DNA of 64,000 nucleotides from Candidatus Omnitrophota bacterium. Its GTDB lineage: Bacteria > Omnitrophota > Omnitrophia > Omnitrophales > JACROU01. Positions 26,082 through 34,815 of this stretch are shown here, one piece after another. The notes beneath the pieces are model-generated. The model saw only the letters and a program-made list of their open reading frames with translations, did no database searches and was not told the DNA's origin. Position numbers and translations under genes: made by a program. Position 1 is the stretch's first letter. Every line of letters begins with the position of its first letter. The stretch is from contig JAJDCD010000005.1 in NCBI GenBank assembly GCA_029261035.1, positions 62,001 through 126,000 of the forward strand, read 5' to 3'.

Positions 26082-26693
26082 ATGAATAGGTATAAATGGG
26101 TTGGGGTTGTTTTGACGGTTGTTCTGGTGGCGTCTGTTTTGCTGCTTCGGGCTGTTAATGTTTATGATCTTACTTATAAAGAAGAGGGGAAGGTTAGAGG
26201 TGGACCATCGAGCGTAGTTACTGTTGTTGAGTATAGTGACTTTCAATGTGGTATGTGTCAGGAGTTACAACCTATTTTAAAGAAGTTTTTGGAGGAACAT
26301 CCTGGCAAAATTCGTCTTCAGTTTAAACATTTCCCATTAAATACACATGAGAAGGCTTTGTGGGCACACATTGCTGCTGAGAGTGCGCACAAGCAGGGAA
26401 AGTTTTGGGAGTATCATGATTTGCTCTATCAATCTCAAAACACATGGGTTCAGGCTCAGCAAACATTGCCTTATTTTTTAGAGTATGCTAAAAAATTGGG
26501 TTTAGATTTAGAGCAGTTTGAAAGTGATTTTATTAATCCTGAAATTTTAGAAACTGTGCGTAATGAAAAGATTTCGGGGAAGAAAATAGGGTTATTTAGA
26601 ACTCCGACTCTTGTTGTTGGCGATAAGATTTTTATGGGGTTGGATCAGATGAATGAATTTAAACAATATGTATTAGATCGAATTAATGAATAA
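26082..26693 (+). CDS. DsbA-like thioredoxin-fold protein with membrane anchor
   Basis: The ATG at 26082 has AGGTGG upstream; an earlier in-frame GTG at 26073 sits in that site. Residues 5-22 are an N-terminal membrane anchor. The rest is a Thioredoxin_4/DsbA-like fold with the CGMC redox motif (Cys56, Cys59), the FKHFPLNTHEKA segment and a cis-Pro in RTPTLVVGD. It should catalyse disulfide exchange on the outer face of the membrane. The MauE/DoxX-like membrane protein starts 8 bp downstream and is its likely electron partner. Confidence 0.87.
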   Translation: MNRYKWVGVVLTVVLVASVLLLRAVNVYDLTYKEEGKVRGGPSSVVTVVEYSDFQCGMCQELQPILKKFLEEHPGKIRLQFKHFPLNTHEKALWAHIAAESAHKQGKFWEYHDLLYQSQNTWVQAQQTLPYFLEYAKKLGLDLEQFESDFINPEILETVRNEKISGKKIGLFRTPTLVVGDKIFMGLDQMNEFKQYVLDRINE

Positions 26694-26701
26694 GGTGCTT
26701 T

Positions 26702-27172
26702 ATGTCTGATAAACGTAGTCTAGATTTTTTTTATTTTTCCCTCCGTGTTTTTGTAGGAGTTATTTTTGCTTATGCTGGGTTTATGAAATTATTACAACCA
26801 GCATCTATTTTTGAAATTTCTCTTTCAAACTATCCTATTATTCCGGAAATAATTAGGCCGGCCATTTCTGTTGTTATTCCATGGATTGAATGGTTGGTGG
26901 GGGTGTTTGTGATTTTGGGTTATATGCCACGGGTATTCTTGAAAGTAGCCCTATTTTTTCTTGTTTCATTTCTCGTTTTGTTGGCGAGCGGTCCTTTAAT
27001 GGGGAGGGATGTCCCTGAGAGTTGTGGGTGTTTTGGGGAGAGGGGGCTTCAAATTTCCTCCAAACTTGCTTTTTTTCTCGATTTCCTGGCCCTTATCTCT
27101 TGCGTCACTCTGATTCTAAAAAAGAAATTTCCGTTCAGTTTAGAGGGCAAGTTGAATTTAGAGCAGGGTTAG
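26702..27172 (+). CDS. MauE/DoxX-like membrane redox protein
   Basis: This 156-aa protein has four predicted membrane segments and the motif ESCGCFGERG between the third and fourth, as in the MauE branch of the DoxX superfamily. MauE-like proteins are thought to maintain disulfide status of exported partners. It directly follows the DsbA-like gene (8-bp gap, AAGGTG ribosome site), so the two form a probable oxidative-folding pair. Confidence 0.8.
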   Translation: MSDKRSLDFFYFSLRVFVGVIFAYAGFMKLLQPASIFEISLSNYPIIPEIIRPAISVVIPWIEWLVGVFVILGYMPRVFLKVALFFLVSFLVLLASGPLMGRDVPESCGCFGERGLQISSKLAFFLDFLALISCVTLILKKKFPFSLEGKLNLEQG

Positions 27173-27322
27173 GGTCTTTACTTTTAATGCGAAATCTCCT
27201 ATTATAGAAAGCCTTATTTCAACCTTTTAACACCTTATAAGTTAAGTTGAATAATAAAGGTTTTGGAACGTCTAAAAATTTATCAGTTTATATTTTATAT
27301 TCAAATAAAAAGGAGCTAAACA

Positions 27323-28039
27323 ATGAAATTAGGAAAGAGGATAATTCAAGTATTTTCACTCGTGGTTGTTTTGGGATGTGTTTTTATGCCATTTCAATCA
27401 GCATTCGCGGGCGCTATTGTTTCGGGAAGTGTTGCTTTTGAAGGAACTGCACCAGAAGCAATGCCTCTTAAAATGGCTGCAGATCCATCTTGTGCTCAGC
27501 TACACACTTCAGAAATAAAATCTGAAACGGTAGTTGTTAATGGGAATGGAACTTTGAAAAATGTAGTTATTTATATTAAAGAAGGACTAGAAGAAGAATT
27601 TGATGTTCCAAAAGAGTCGGTTGTATTGGATCAGGTGGGTTGTATTTATGAACCTCATGTGATTGCTGTTCAAGCGAATCAGAATATCGAAATTATTAAT
27701 AGTGATGCTACATTACATAATGTTCATGCGGTTACTAAAGTAAATAAAGGTTTTAACTTGGGAATGCCAATTAAAGGCATGAAATTCAAAAAGAAATTTT
27801 CAGAACCTGAGTTTGTTAAAGTTAAATGTGATGTTCATCCTTGGATGAATTCTTATGTGGCTGTAATTGACAATCCATTTCATGGTGTTACAGGAGCTGA
27901 TGGAAGCTTTAAAATTGAAGGTCTTCCTGAAGGGGATTATGTCCTTGCTGCTTGGCATGAAAAGTATGGTGAAGTTGAAGAAGAAGTAAGCGTTGATGCG
28001 GATGGTTCTGCAGAAGTTAATTTTACTTTTAGCGCATAA
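27323..28039 (+). CDS. Secreted cupredoxin-like protein with carboxypeptidase-regulatory-like domain
   Basis: A signal peptide (to about residue 29, AFAG) is followed by a beta-rich domain with possible type-1 copper ligands: His in TLHNVH, then Cys, His and Met in VKCDVHPWM. That spacing (C-x-x-H-x-x-M) matches plastocyanin-like sites. The last ~50 residues (GADGSFKIEGLPEGDYVLAAW) are a carboxypeptidase-regulatory-like Ig fold. It probably binds copper or is an electron carrier in the periplasm. AAAAAGGAG precedes the ATG. This combination is common in PVC and related phyla. Confidence 0.8.
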   Translation: MKLGKRIIQVFSLVVVLGCVFMPFQSAFAGAIVSGSVAFEGTAPEAMPLKMAADPSCAQLHTSEIKSETVVVNGNGTLKNVVIYIKEGLEEEFDVPKESVVLDQVGCIYEPHVIAVQANQNIEIINSDATLHNVHAVTKVNKGFNLGMPIKGMKFKKKFSEPEFVKVKCDVHPWMNSYVAVIDNPFHGVTGADGSFKIEGLPEGDYVLAAWHEKYGEVEEEVSVDADGSAEVNFTFSA

Positions 28040-28053
28040 TTATTAATTTATTA

Positions 28054-28082
28054 CGAAGCTCCTACTTTTAGTAGGGGCTTCG
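28054..28082 (+). terminator. Hairpin after the cupredoxin-like gene
   Basis: CGAAGC-TCCTACT pairs with AGTAGGG-GCTTCG around a TTT loop, a 13-bp stem with one G-T pair. No T tract follows, so it may be an mRNA 3' stabiliser rather than a true terminator. Confidence 0.45.
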
Positions 28083-28100
28083 CTCCTCGAGAAAATTCCT

Positions 28101-28673
28101 ATGATAAGCACAAGTGATTTTAAAAAAGGTGTTTTGATCGAACTTGATAATGCTCCTTGTATAATTGAGACCTTGCAAGTTCAGACGCCTTCTGCAAGAG
28201 GTGCTTCTACTCTATATAAAATTCGCGTTCGTAATTTAAAATCAGGGCAACGTATCGATAAAAGCTTTCGAGGGGGCGATGTGCTTCCCGAACCTGATTT
28301 TGAGAAGAAAGGCATCCAGTTTCTTTATAAAGATGGGGATAATTTTTACTTTATGGATCTGGCAGATTATAACCAGTTTTCTATTCCTGATACCCAATTA
28401 AAGGAAGAGGCTGGGTATTTGCATGAAGATTTGGAAGGGATAAAATCTTTGATTTACAATGGGGAAGTTATTGGGATTGAAATTCCTACGTCCGTAGATA
28501 TTGAGGTGGAGGAATGCCCCCCACCTGGTATGAGCAAATCAGCTACTCCACGTCCTAAAGAAGCAAAGCTTAAGACTGGGAAAGTTGTTTTGGTTCCTGA
28601 TTATATTGATCAAGGCGAATTAATTCGCGTTGATACCCGTACGGGTGAATTTGTTTCTCGAGCGGGAAAATAA
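28101..28673 (+). CDS. efpL: EfpL (YeiP)-type elongation factor P paralogue
   Basis: The protein has the three-domain EF-P fold: KOW-like N-domain, then two OB domains ending near GELIRVDTRTGEF. EF-P family factors bind between the P and E sites and relieve stalling on proline-rich stretches. The loop that normally carries a modified Lys reads TPSARGASTLYK. This closely matches the SPTARGAATLYK loop of E. coli YeiP/EfpL, including the unmodified Arg. The FMDLADYNQF and SVDIEVEE segments fit too. No canonical efp gene or modification enzyme is in the window. Confidence 0.88.
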   Translation: MISTSDFKKGVLIELDNAPCIIETLQVQTPSARGASTLYKIRVRNLKSGQRIDKSFRGGDVLPEPDFEKKGIQFLYKDGDNFYFMDLADYNQFSIPDTQLKEEAGYLHEDLEGIKSLIYNGEVIGIEIPTSVDIEVEECPPPGMSKSATPRPKEAKLKTGKVVLVPDYIDQGELIRVDTRTGEFVSRAGK

Positions 28674-28751
28674 ATTCATTTTCTCTCAATCCTTTCTATT
28701 TAGTTTTCGTTATATTAATAAGTATTTAGTTTTTTAAAAAAAGGAATTCTC

Positions 28752-30512
28752 ATGATAGCTCCCTTAATGTCTACCTCGCCTAATGAGCATGTGTTGAAAT
28801 TTGTTCAAGATATGATTGATTTGGCTCAGCCGGACAAAACGTATTGGTGTGACGGGTCTGAAGAGGAAGTTCAACGTCTCTATAAAGAAGCTGTGAAAAC
28901 AGGAAGTTTGGAAGAGTTGAATCAAGAAAAGTTGCCGGGGTGTTATCTTAGAAAGAGTCCTCAAAATGATGTGGCTCGAACAGAACATCTAACGTTTATT
29001 TGCTCTCCCAAAAAAGAAGATTCAGGGCCTACCAATAATTGGATGTCTCCCAAAGAAGGATATGAAAAATGTCGGAAAATTTATAAAGGTTCGATGAAGG
29101 GAAGAACTCTGTATGTTATTCCTTTTATTATGGGACCCATTGATTCTCTGTATAGCAAGATTGGAGTTCAAGTAACAGATAGTATTTATGTTGTTTTAAA
29201 TATGCGGATTATGACTCGTATGGGGAAGATCGCTTTGCAGAGGCTTGGAACTTCTCCGGATTTCACGCGATGTGTTCATGGAAAAATTGATTTAGAAATT
29301 TCTCATCGGCTTATATGCCATTTTCCAAAAGATAATTTTATTTGGAGTGTAGGCTCTGGCTATGGTGGTAATGCGTTGTTGGGTAAGAAATGTATGGCGT
29401 TACGTATCGCAAGTTGCTTGGGCAAAAAAGAGAACTGGATGGCAGAGCATATGTTGATTTTGGGTCTTGAAGATAGGGAAGGGAAGAAAACTTATGTTGC
29501 GGCCGCTTTTCCAAGTGCGTGTGGTAAAACAAATTTGGCGATGATGAAGACCTCTTTAGAAAAGGATGGTTATAAGGTTTGGACTTTGGGAGATGATATT
29601 GCATGGCTTCATATAGGGGATGATGGATATCTTCGTGCGATTAATCCTGAAGCTGGTTTTTTTGGAGTTGTACCTGGGACAAGTGAAAAAACAAACCCGA
29701 ATGCATTGGAGATGATTCAAAAAAACACAATTTATACGAATGTCTTAAAAGCATCTGACGGTACTGTTTGGTGGGAAGGTAAGGGGGAAGCTCCTCCAGA
29801 TGGGGTTAATTGGTTAGGACATCCCTGGACGATTCGTAGTTCTGAAAAAGCAGCACATCCTAATAGTCGGTTTACAACGCCAGCATCTCAATGCCCTTCG
29901 ATTGCTTCCGAATGGGAAAACCCTGAAGGAGTTCCTATTAGTGCCATTATTTTTGGTGGGAGAAGAGCGAAAGTGACACCTCTTGTTTACGAAGCTTTTA
30001 ATTGGCAGCACGGAACTTATTTGGGAGCAACGATTGCTTCAGAAACAACAGCAGCGCAGACGGGTGATGTGGGAGTTGTAAGAAGAGACCCTATGGCGAT
30101 GCTTCCGTTTTGTGGTTATAACATTGGTGAGTATTTTCAGCATTGGCTTAATATAGGTAAGAGTTTAGAAAATCCTCCCAAAGTATTTTATGTAAATTGG
30201 TTTAAAACAAATGAAAAGGGAGAATATTTGTGGCCGGGATTTGGGGAAAACCTTAGAGTGCTGCGCTGGATTGCAGATCGGTGTCAGGGGAAAGGTGAAG
30301 TTTCTAAAACGCCGATTGGTTATATTCCAGAGTCTTTGGATTTTTCAGGTTTAGACCTTTCCGAGAATCAAAAAAAAGAGTTGTTCCAAATTGATTCTCA
30401 AGCATGGAAAGAAGAAGTTCAGAGCCGAAAAGAGTTTTTTGCTAAATTGGGGGATTGTGTACCTAAAGAACTTGTTGAAGAAAATGAGAGCTTGGGGAAG
30501 CGATTTTCTTAA
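28752..30512 (+). CDS. pckG: Phosphoenolpyruvate carboxykinase (GTP)
   Basis: At 586 aa it has the GTP-type length. It interconverts oxaloacetate + GTP with PEP + CO2, linking the TCA and methylcitrate cycles to gluconeogenesis. Family marks include FICSPKKEDSGPTNNWMSP, the FPSACGKTNLAM P-loop (about 252-263, with the hyperreactive Cys257), the TLGDDIAWL metal site, and FGGRRAKVTPLVYEAFNW. AAAAAGGAATTC lies before the ATG. It is transcribed alone or with efpL (78-bp gap). Confidence 0.96.
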   Translation: MIAPLMSTSPNEHVLKFVQDMIDLAQPDKTYWCDGSEEEVQRLYKEAVKTGSLEELNQEKLPGCYLRKSPQNDVARTEHLTFICSPKKEDSGPTNNWMSPKEGYEKCRKIYKGSMKGRTLYVIPFIMGPIDSLYSKIGVQVTDSIYVVLNMRIMTRMGKIALQRLGTSPDFTRCVHGKIDLEISHRLICHFPKDNFIWSVGSGYGGNALLGKKCMALRIASCLGKKENWMAEHMLILGLEDREGKKTYVAAAFPSACGKTNLAMMKTSLEKDGYKVWTLGDDIAWLHIGDDGYLRAINPEAGFFGVVPGTSEKTNPNALEMIQKNTIYTNVLKASDGTVWWEGKGEAPPDGVNWLGHPWTIRSSEKAAHPNSRFTTPASQCPSIASEWENPEGVPISAIIFGGRRAKVTPLVYEAFNWQHGTYLGATIASETTAAQTGDVGVVRRDPMAMLPFCGYNIGEYFQHWLNIGKSLENPPKVFYVNWFKTNEKGEYLWPGFGENLRVLRWIADRCQGKGEVSKTPIGYIPESLDFSGLDLSENQKKELFQIDSQAWKEEVQSRKEFFAKLGDCVPKELVEENESLGKRFS

Positions 30513-30634
30513 TGTTTTCTTATAGGGTAATGCACTTCGTACGATCCGTTTGATTGTTCTGGGCCTTTAATCTACTACCTTCTTGTGATATGATTCACCT
30601 TCAATATTTGAACTGAGAAAGAGGATTTTGTGTA

Positions 30635-31744
30635 ATGAGACAAATTAAAGTACGTAATTTGATGATTGGCAGAGACTGTAGGGTGGCTGTTCAGAGTATG
30701 TGTGCCACAAGGACCCAGGATATTGAGGCGACCACAAGACAAGTTCAGTCTTTGGTGGAGCATGGGGCTGATTTGATTCGCATTGCTATTGATAATGATA
30801 AAGACGTGGAAGCTCTGAAGAAAATTAGGGAAGCAACAGACGCTCTTCTGGTTGTTGATTTACAAGAAAACTTCCCATTGGCTGAAAAAGTAGCTCCTTT
30901 TGTAGACAAGCTTCGTTATAACCCAGGGCATCTTCATCACCTTAAAAAAGAACTTTCGATTGAAGAGAAAGTGCAATGGTTGGTTTCTGTTGCTAAGAAA
31001 CATGATCTTGCTCTTCGTGTGGGTGTTAATTGTGGTTCTATTGCTCCGGATTTTTTAGAAAAATATCCAGGAGATCATGTGAAAGCAATTGTGGAATCTG
31101 CTGTCTGGCATTGTGATTTAATGGATCAATTTGGTTTTGAGAATTTTGTTGTTAGTTTAAAAGATTCAGATCCTGCAAAAGTTATTGAGTGTAACGAGTT
31201 GTTTCATAAAAGACGTCCTGACGTTCCAATTCATTTAGGAGTTACAGAAGCGGGTTTACTTCCTGACGGAGCCATTAAAACTCGTATTGCTTTTGAGAAA
31301 TTAATTCCTCAGGGCATCGGACAAACACTCCGTGTGTCTTTAACGCTTCCATTTGAGGAAAAATATAAAGAGATCGAAGAAGGTCGGAAGATTTTAGAAG
31401 ATATAGCAAACAATCGATTTATTTCAGTCCCTGATTTTGGGAAGGGTTTAAATATTATTTCTTGCCCTTCGTGTTCTCGCGTTGAGAATAATGCGTTTGT
31501 GGAATTGGCTCAAGAGATTAAGAAAGTTACCGAGTATGCCAAGGAACATAAGTTTACCATTGCTGTTATGGGGTGTCGGGTGAATGGGCCAGGAGAAACA
31601 GATGATGCGGATTTGGGTATCTGGTGCGGGCCTTCGACTGTAACGCTCAAACAAAAAAAAGATACGCTTGGAACTTATAAATATGATGAAGTTGTTCCCG
31701 TTCTCAAAGGGAAGCTAGACGAGTTAATTGAAGTTAACAAATAA
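30635..31744 (+). CDS. ispG: 4-hydroxy-3-methylbut-2-enyl diphosphate synthase (IspG/GcpE)
   Basis: This 369-aa protein is the penultimate enzyme of the MEP isoprenoid pathway. The TIM-barrel part carries [24 protein letters not shown] and KLRYNPGH. The C-terminal part holds the [4Fe-4S] ligands, [11 protein letters not shown] and [11 protein letters not shown]. The GAGGAT site precedes the ATG. The enzyme reduces methylerythritol cyclodiphosphate using ferredoxin or flavodoxin. Confidence 0.96.
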   Translation: MRQIKVRNLMIGRDCRVAVQSMCATRTQDIEATTRQVQSLVEHGADLIRIAIDNDKDVEALKKIREATDALLVVDLQENFPLAEKVAPFVDKLRYNPGHLHHLKKELSIEEKVQWLVSVAKKHDLALRVGVNCGSIAPDFLEKYPGDHVKAIVESAVWHCDLMDQFGFENFVVSLKDSDPAKVIECNELFHKRRPDVPIHLGVTEAGLLPDGAIKTRIAFEKLIPQGIGQTLRVSLTLPFEEKYKEIEEGRKILEDIANNRFISVPDFGKGLNIISCPSCSRVENNAFVELAQEIKKVTEYAKEHKFTIAVMGCRVNGPGETDDADLGIWCGPSTVTLKQKKDTLGTYKYDEVVPVLKGKLDELIEVNK

Positions 31745-31768
31745 CGAATTAAGTGTAGGGGAATTAGT

Positions 31769-32179
31769 ATGACTGAAATGTCTGTTACTTATTTAGGGGA
31801 TTTGCGTTGTCGTATGAAACACGAGTCATCAGGTGTTGAGATTGTAACGGACGCTCCTAAAGATAATCATGGAAAAGGGGAGTCTTTTTCTCCTTCAGAT
31901 TTAACTTCTTCTTCGGTGGCTGCTTGTATGATGACGATTATGGGAATCAAGGCAAAGCAGCATGATTTAGATCTTACTGGTTTGGAAGCTAAAGTCATAA
32001 AAGAAATGGTAACAGAACCTGAAAGACGTATTGGACGTATTGTTTTAAAGTTTAATTTTCCTAGAAGCTTTGAAGATAAGTATAAGGTCATGTTGGAGCG
32101 TGCCGCAATGACTTGTCCAGTGCATAAAAGTTTAAACCCAAAAATAGAAACCCCGGTTGAGTTTATCTACCCTGAATAA
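31769..32179 (+). CDS. OsmC-like peroxiredoxin
   Basis: This 136-aa OsmC/Ohr-fold protein has one Cys in SVAACMMTIMG and a second in AMTCPVHKSL, the two-cysteine arrangement of hydroperoxide reductases. It would reduce organic peroxides in the cytoplasm. It begins 24 bp after ispG with GGGGAATTAG upstream, so it may share that transcript and protect iron-sulfur enzymes. It belongs to the general OsmC branch, not specifically Ohr. Confidence 0.88.
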   Translation: MTEMSVTYLGDLRCRMKHESSGVEIVTDAPKDNHGKGESFSPSDLTSSSVAACMMTIMGIKAKQHDLDLTGLEAKVIKEMVTEPERRIGRIVLKFNFPRSFEDKYKVMLERAAMTCPVHKSLNPKIETPVEFIYPE

Positions 32180-32241
32180 CAGAAGTCAGAAGACGGAGGC
32201 CAGAAGTCAGATTTATGTTAGTCTGAGTTCATTCTTAACGT

Positions 32242-32763
32242 ATGACGTATGTTATTAGTTATCTCTTATCCAAATTAGTTCGAAATCAAGTTAAGCATTT
32301 TTATGGTCTTGGGAATCTTCTTTCAGAAATTCAGATTCAGGAATTAAATTCTTTTTTCGAACCTTCTTTGTTGAGCAAGGTTCGCCTTATTTACCTGGAG
32401 GATGTTATACCTTCAAGGATTCATGTTCGTTTTTATTTACTCTGCTATCAGATGATGTTTAGACTTCAAAAGTTAGCTGGTTTAACTTTAGGCCCTTGTA
32501 TTTTTCTTTCCCAAAAAACAGAAGATGTTGATTTTAAAGAGGTTCTTTTTCATGAATTGATTCATGTTGTCCAATATGAAGAGCTGTCTTATTTGAATTT
32601 TTTCAAAGCTTATATAGGCGGATGGGTTAAGAATAGCTTTTCTTATTTCAAGATTCCTTTGGAAGTACAAGCTTATTATTGGACTAAATGTTGCTGGACT
32701 GAAAAACAGATCAGAGATGATTTAACGGGTACCCTTAAAATGGAGCTGAGGGCTTATAAATAA
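32242..32763 (+). CDS. Small zinc-metallopeptidase-like protein (HELIH)
   Basis: This 173-aa protein carries HELIH at 104-108 (FHELIHVVQYEE), the zinc and catalytic motif of gluzincin or DUF4157-type peptidases. A Glu in PLEVQAYYW about 40 residues later is a candidate third ligand. There is no signal peptide or clear membrane segment. There is no obvious ribosome site before the ATG at 32242. A short imperfect repeat (AGAAGTCAGA, twice at 32182-32212) lies upstream. Substrate unknown. Confidence 0.72.
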   Translation: MTYVISYLLSKLVRNQVKHFYGLGNLLSEIQIQELNSFFEPSLLSKVRLIYLEDVIPSRIHVRFYLLCYQMMFRLQKLAGLTLGPCIFLSQKTEDVDFKEVLFHELIHVVQYEELSYLNFFKAYIGGWVKNSFSYFKIPLEVQAYYWTKCCWTEKQIRDDLTGTLKMELRAYK

Positions 32764-32839
32764 AATTAATGTTGCTATCCGCTTGAGTCGAAAAATCTAA
32801 TGAGAGTTTACTTAAAACCTTAAATCTTGGTTAAAAGAG

Positions 32840-33205
32840 ATGAAAAATCAAATTTTGATTATAGAAGACGAAGCTCAAATGTCCGGTATCTTGAAGGATA
32901 TTTTAGAAGAGTACGATTATAGCGTTGATTGTGTGGATACGGGTACTCAAGGCATTGAGCGAGCGATCACGGATAATCCAACCTTGATTATTTTAGATTT
33001 AGGACTTAAAGGAATGGATGGAGTTCAGGTTTGTAGGACGTTGAAAGAGAATCATCAAACTTCAGAAATTCCAATTATTATTTATACAGGGCAGTTAGGA
33101 ACGGAATTAGCAGAAGAAGCGAAAAAAGTAGGAGCGGATGAATATATGAGTAAAACGGTTGCTCCTATAAAAATGATTGAAACAGTACATAAATACATGA
33201 GTTAA
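32840..33205 (+). CDS. Single-domain response regulator
   Basis: This is a stand-alone CheY-like receiver domain of 121 aa with acidic pocket Asp10-Glu11, phosphoacceptor Asp53 (ILDLGLKG), Thr in IYTGQ and the conserved Lys in YMSKTV. There is no output domain. It would pass a phosphate signal to a partner or act in a phosphorelay. No histidine kinase is in the window. The thiolase gene follows 19 bp downstream. Confidence 0.92.
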   Translation: MKNQILIIEDEAQMSGILKDILEEYDYSVDCVDTGTQGIERAITDNPTLIILDLGLKGMDGVQVCRTLKENHQTSEIPIIIYTGQLGTELAEEAKKVGADEYMSKTVAPIKMIETVHKYMS

Positions 33206-33224
33206 AAAGTGGGGAGAGAAAGTT

Positions 33225-34484
33225 ATGAAAGAACGGATTGCTTTGAAGAGAGGGTACAGAACTCCTTTTGTTAAAAAAGATGCAGAATTTGCTCGGTTAA
33301 ATACGGTAGATTTATCTTGTCTTTTAGTGAATGACATTTTGAAAAAAATAGATTTTAATGCGTCGCTCATTCAGCATGTCGTGTGGGGGATGGTTGTTCC
33401 TGATGCTAATATCTACTCCGTTGCACGTGAAGTGGTTTTAGGTTCAGAGCTGGATAATCGAGTTGAAGCTTATTCGGTTTCTAGGGCTTGCGCAACTTCT
33501 CTACAGGCAACAACAAATGCGGTTAGTTTCTATCATTCTTTTCCAGAAGAAAAATCAATATCTTTAGTTGGTGGTGTGGAATCATTCTCGTCTGTGAGGC
33601 CTGTATTAACAGACCAAGCATCTAACTATTTTAAATCGCTAGCCGTGCGGGCTGGGTTTGGGACTAAATTACTCAATGCCTTAAAGATTCCAATTACTCG
33701 ACTCTTTCCTGTGCCGCCAGCAGCAAGAGAGTATTCAACTGGACTCACCATGGGAGAGCATTGTGAGTTGATGGTTAAAGAATTTAAAATTGAACGAAAG
33801 CGTCAAGATGCATTTGCATTGGCGAGCCATCAAAATGCGGTAAAAGCTAGAGAAGTGATTGAGCCTCAGATCGTTGATGTATTGGGAGTTAAAAAGGATA
33901 CGTTGATTCGAGATACAACTTCTATGGAAGCTTTGTCTGGTTTGAGACCAGCCTTTGATTCGAAAACAGGAAGCGTTACTGCGGGGAACGCTTCTCCTTA
34001 TACGGATGGTGCTGCAGCTCTTTTTGTTATTTCACCTGCGTTGGAATCTGAAGTGAAGCCCGATGCTTTTATGAGTGATTTTGAGTATGTTGGATTTAAT
34101 CCTGCGGATGGTCTTTTGATGGGACCTGGAAAAGCAATGTTACGTATATTACAAAGACAAAATTTGCGATGGAATGATTTGGATTATATCGAAGTTCATG
34201 AGGCATTTGCAGGACAAGTTCTTTGTAATGTGGAAGCGGTAAATTCCTCTGATTATAGAACTAATCAATATGGTGTTTCATATGATGCGGGTAAATTAGA
34301 TGAGTTGACAATTAACCCTTATGGGTCTTCTATTTCTTATGGACATCCATTTGGTGCTACGGGAGCACGAATGGTTTCTCAGGCGATTGCGTATCTTGAG
34401 AAGAATAATAAGAGTAGGGCTTTGGTTTCGGCTTGTACGGCAGGGGGATTGGCGGGGGCGTGTTTAATTACGCGTGAAGGTTAG
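33225..34484 (+). CDS. Acetyl-CoA acyltransferase (thiolase), FadI-like
   Basis: This 419-aa thiolase has nucleophile Cys89 (SRACATSLQA), His in EVHEAFAGQ, the YGHPFGATGARM loop and the C-terminal SACTAGG catalytic Cys. The long insertion around 150-175 and the sequence style are like FadI or the trifunctional-protein beta subunit, which cleave 3-ketoacyl-CoA in beta-oxidation. No FadJ-like partner is adjacent; an acyl-CoA dehydrogenase is 1.2 kb downstream. GGGGAGAGAAAG precedes the ATG. Confidence 0.92.
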   Translation: MKERIALKRGYRTPFVKKDAEFARLNTVDLSCLLVNDILKKIDFNASLIQHVVWGMVVPDANIYSVAREVVLGSELDNRVEAYSVSRACATSLQATTNAVSFYHSFPEEKSISLVGGVESFSSVRPVLTDQASNYFKSLAVRAGFGTKLLNALKIPITRLFPVPPAAREYSTGLTMGEHCELMVKEFKIERKRQDAFALASHQNAVKAREVIEPQIVDVLGVKKDTLIRDTTSMEALSGLRPAFDSKTGSVTAGNASPYTDGAAALFVISPALESEVKPDAFMSDFEYVGFNPADGLLMGPGKAMLRILQRQNLRWNDLDYIEVHEAFAGQVLCNVEAVNSSDYRTNQYGVSYDAGKLDELTINPYGSSISYGHPFGATGARMVSQAIAYLEKNNKSRALVSACTAGGLAGACLITREG

Positions 34485-34506
34485 GTTGGTATAAGAGTTG
34501 TTTTGG

Positions 34507-34774
34507 AGAGCCTGGGTAGTTTTCCGGCGCTCAGACAGCACAAAAGTAAAATGCACTTTTGTGAACTCGCGGCGGAAAACTACCCAGGCTCTTTTCGAGC
34601 AAACACTTGTGGGCTGTTGGGGGTTGAAACAAGATGGGCGTCGAGCCCATATTGTTTCTTGGGTTTATTGTGTTTCGTTATTGTGTAAATAACGAAACGC
34701 GTTTTTGTTGTTAGGTGTTTATAAGAAATCAGGGATAAAGGCATTTGTTGCGTGGAATGGCTGGTTTAGGATTT
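34507..34774 (+). ncRNA. Structured repeat element, copy 2
   Basis: This occupies the 331-bp gene-free gap after the thiolase. Hairpin 1 (34507-34592) has a perfect 19-bp outer stem (AGAGCCTGGGTAGTTTTCC and its complement), the same internal loop as copy 1, and a CAAAAGT/ACTTTTG-type inner stem. Hairpin 2 (34626-34658) pairs GAAACAA with TTGTTTC around GTCGA. Hairpin 3 (34672-34698) is identical to copy 1 and is followed by GTTTTTG. The tail GGGATAAAGGC ... GGTTTAGGATT is kept. Confidence 0.75.
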
Positions 34775-34815
34775 AAATTAAAGCTAAAAGCTATAGATTT
34801 TGAAGAGGAAAAGTT

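Noticed and set aside
25866-26246. 126-codon - strand open frame across element copy 1 and the DsbA-like gene
   Set aside because: It overlaps the real + strand gene, is Asn/Thr/His-rich in a way typical of antisense frames, and lacks a ribosome site.
27247-27441. Small + strand open frame before the cupredoxin-like gene
   Set aside because: It overlaps that gene in another frame and has no ribosome site; the gene itself has AAAAAGGAG.
34498-34692. Two short + strand open frames inside structured element copy 2
   Set aside because: The frames are not kept in copies 1 and 3, while the hairpin pairing is, so this is structure and not coding.
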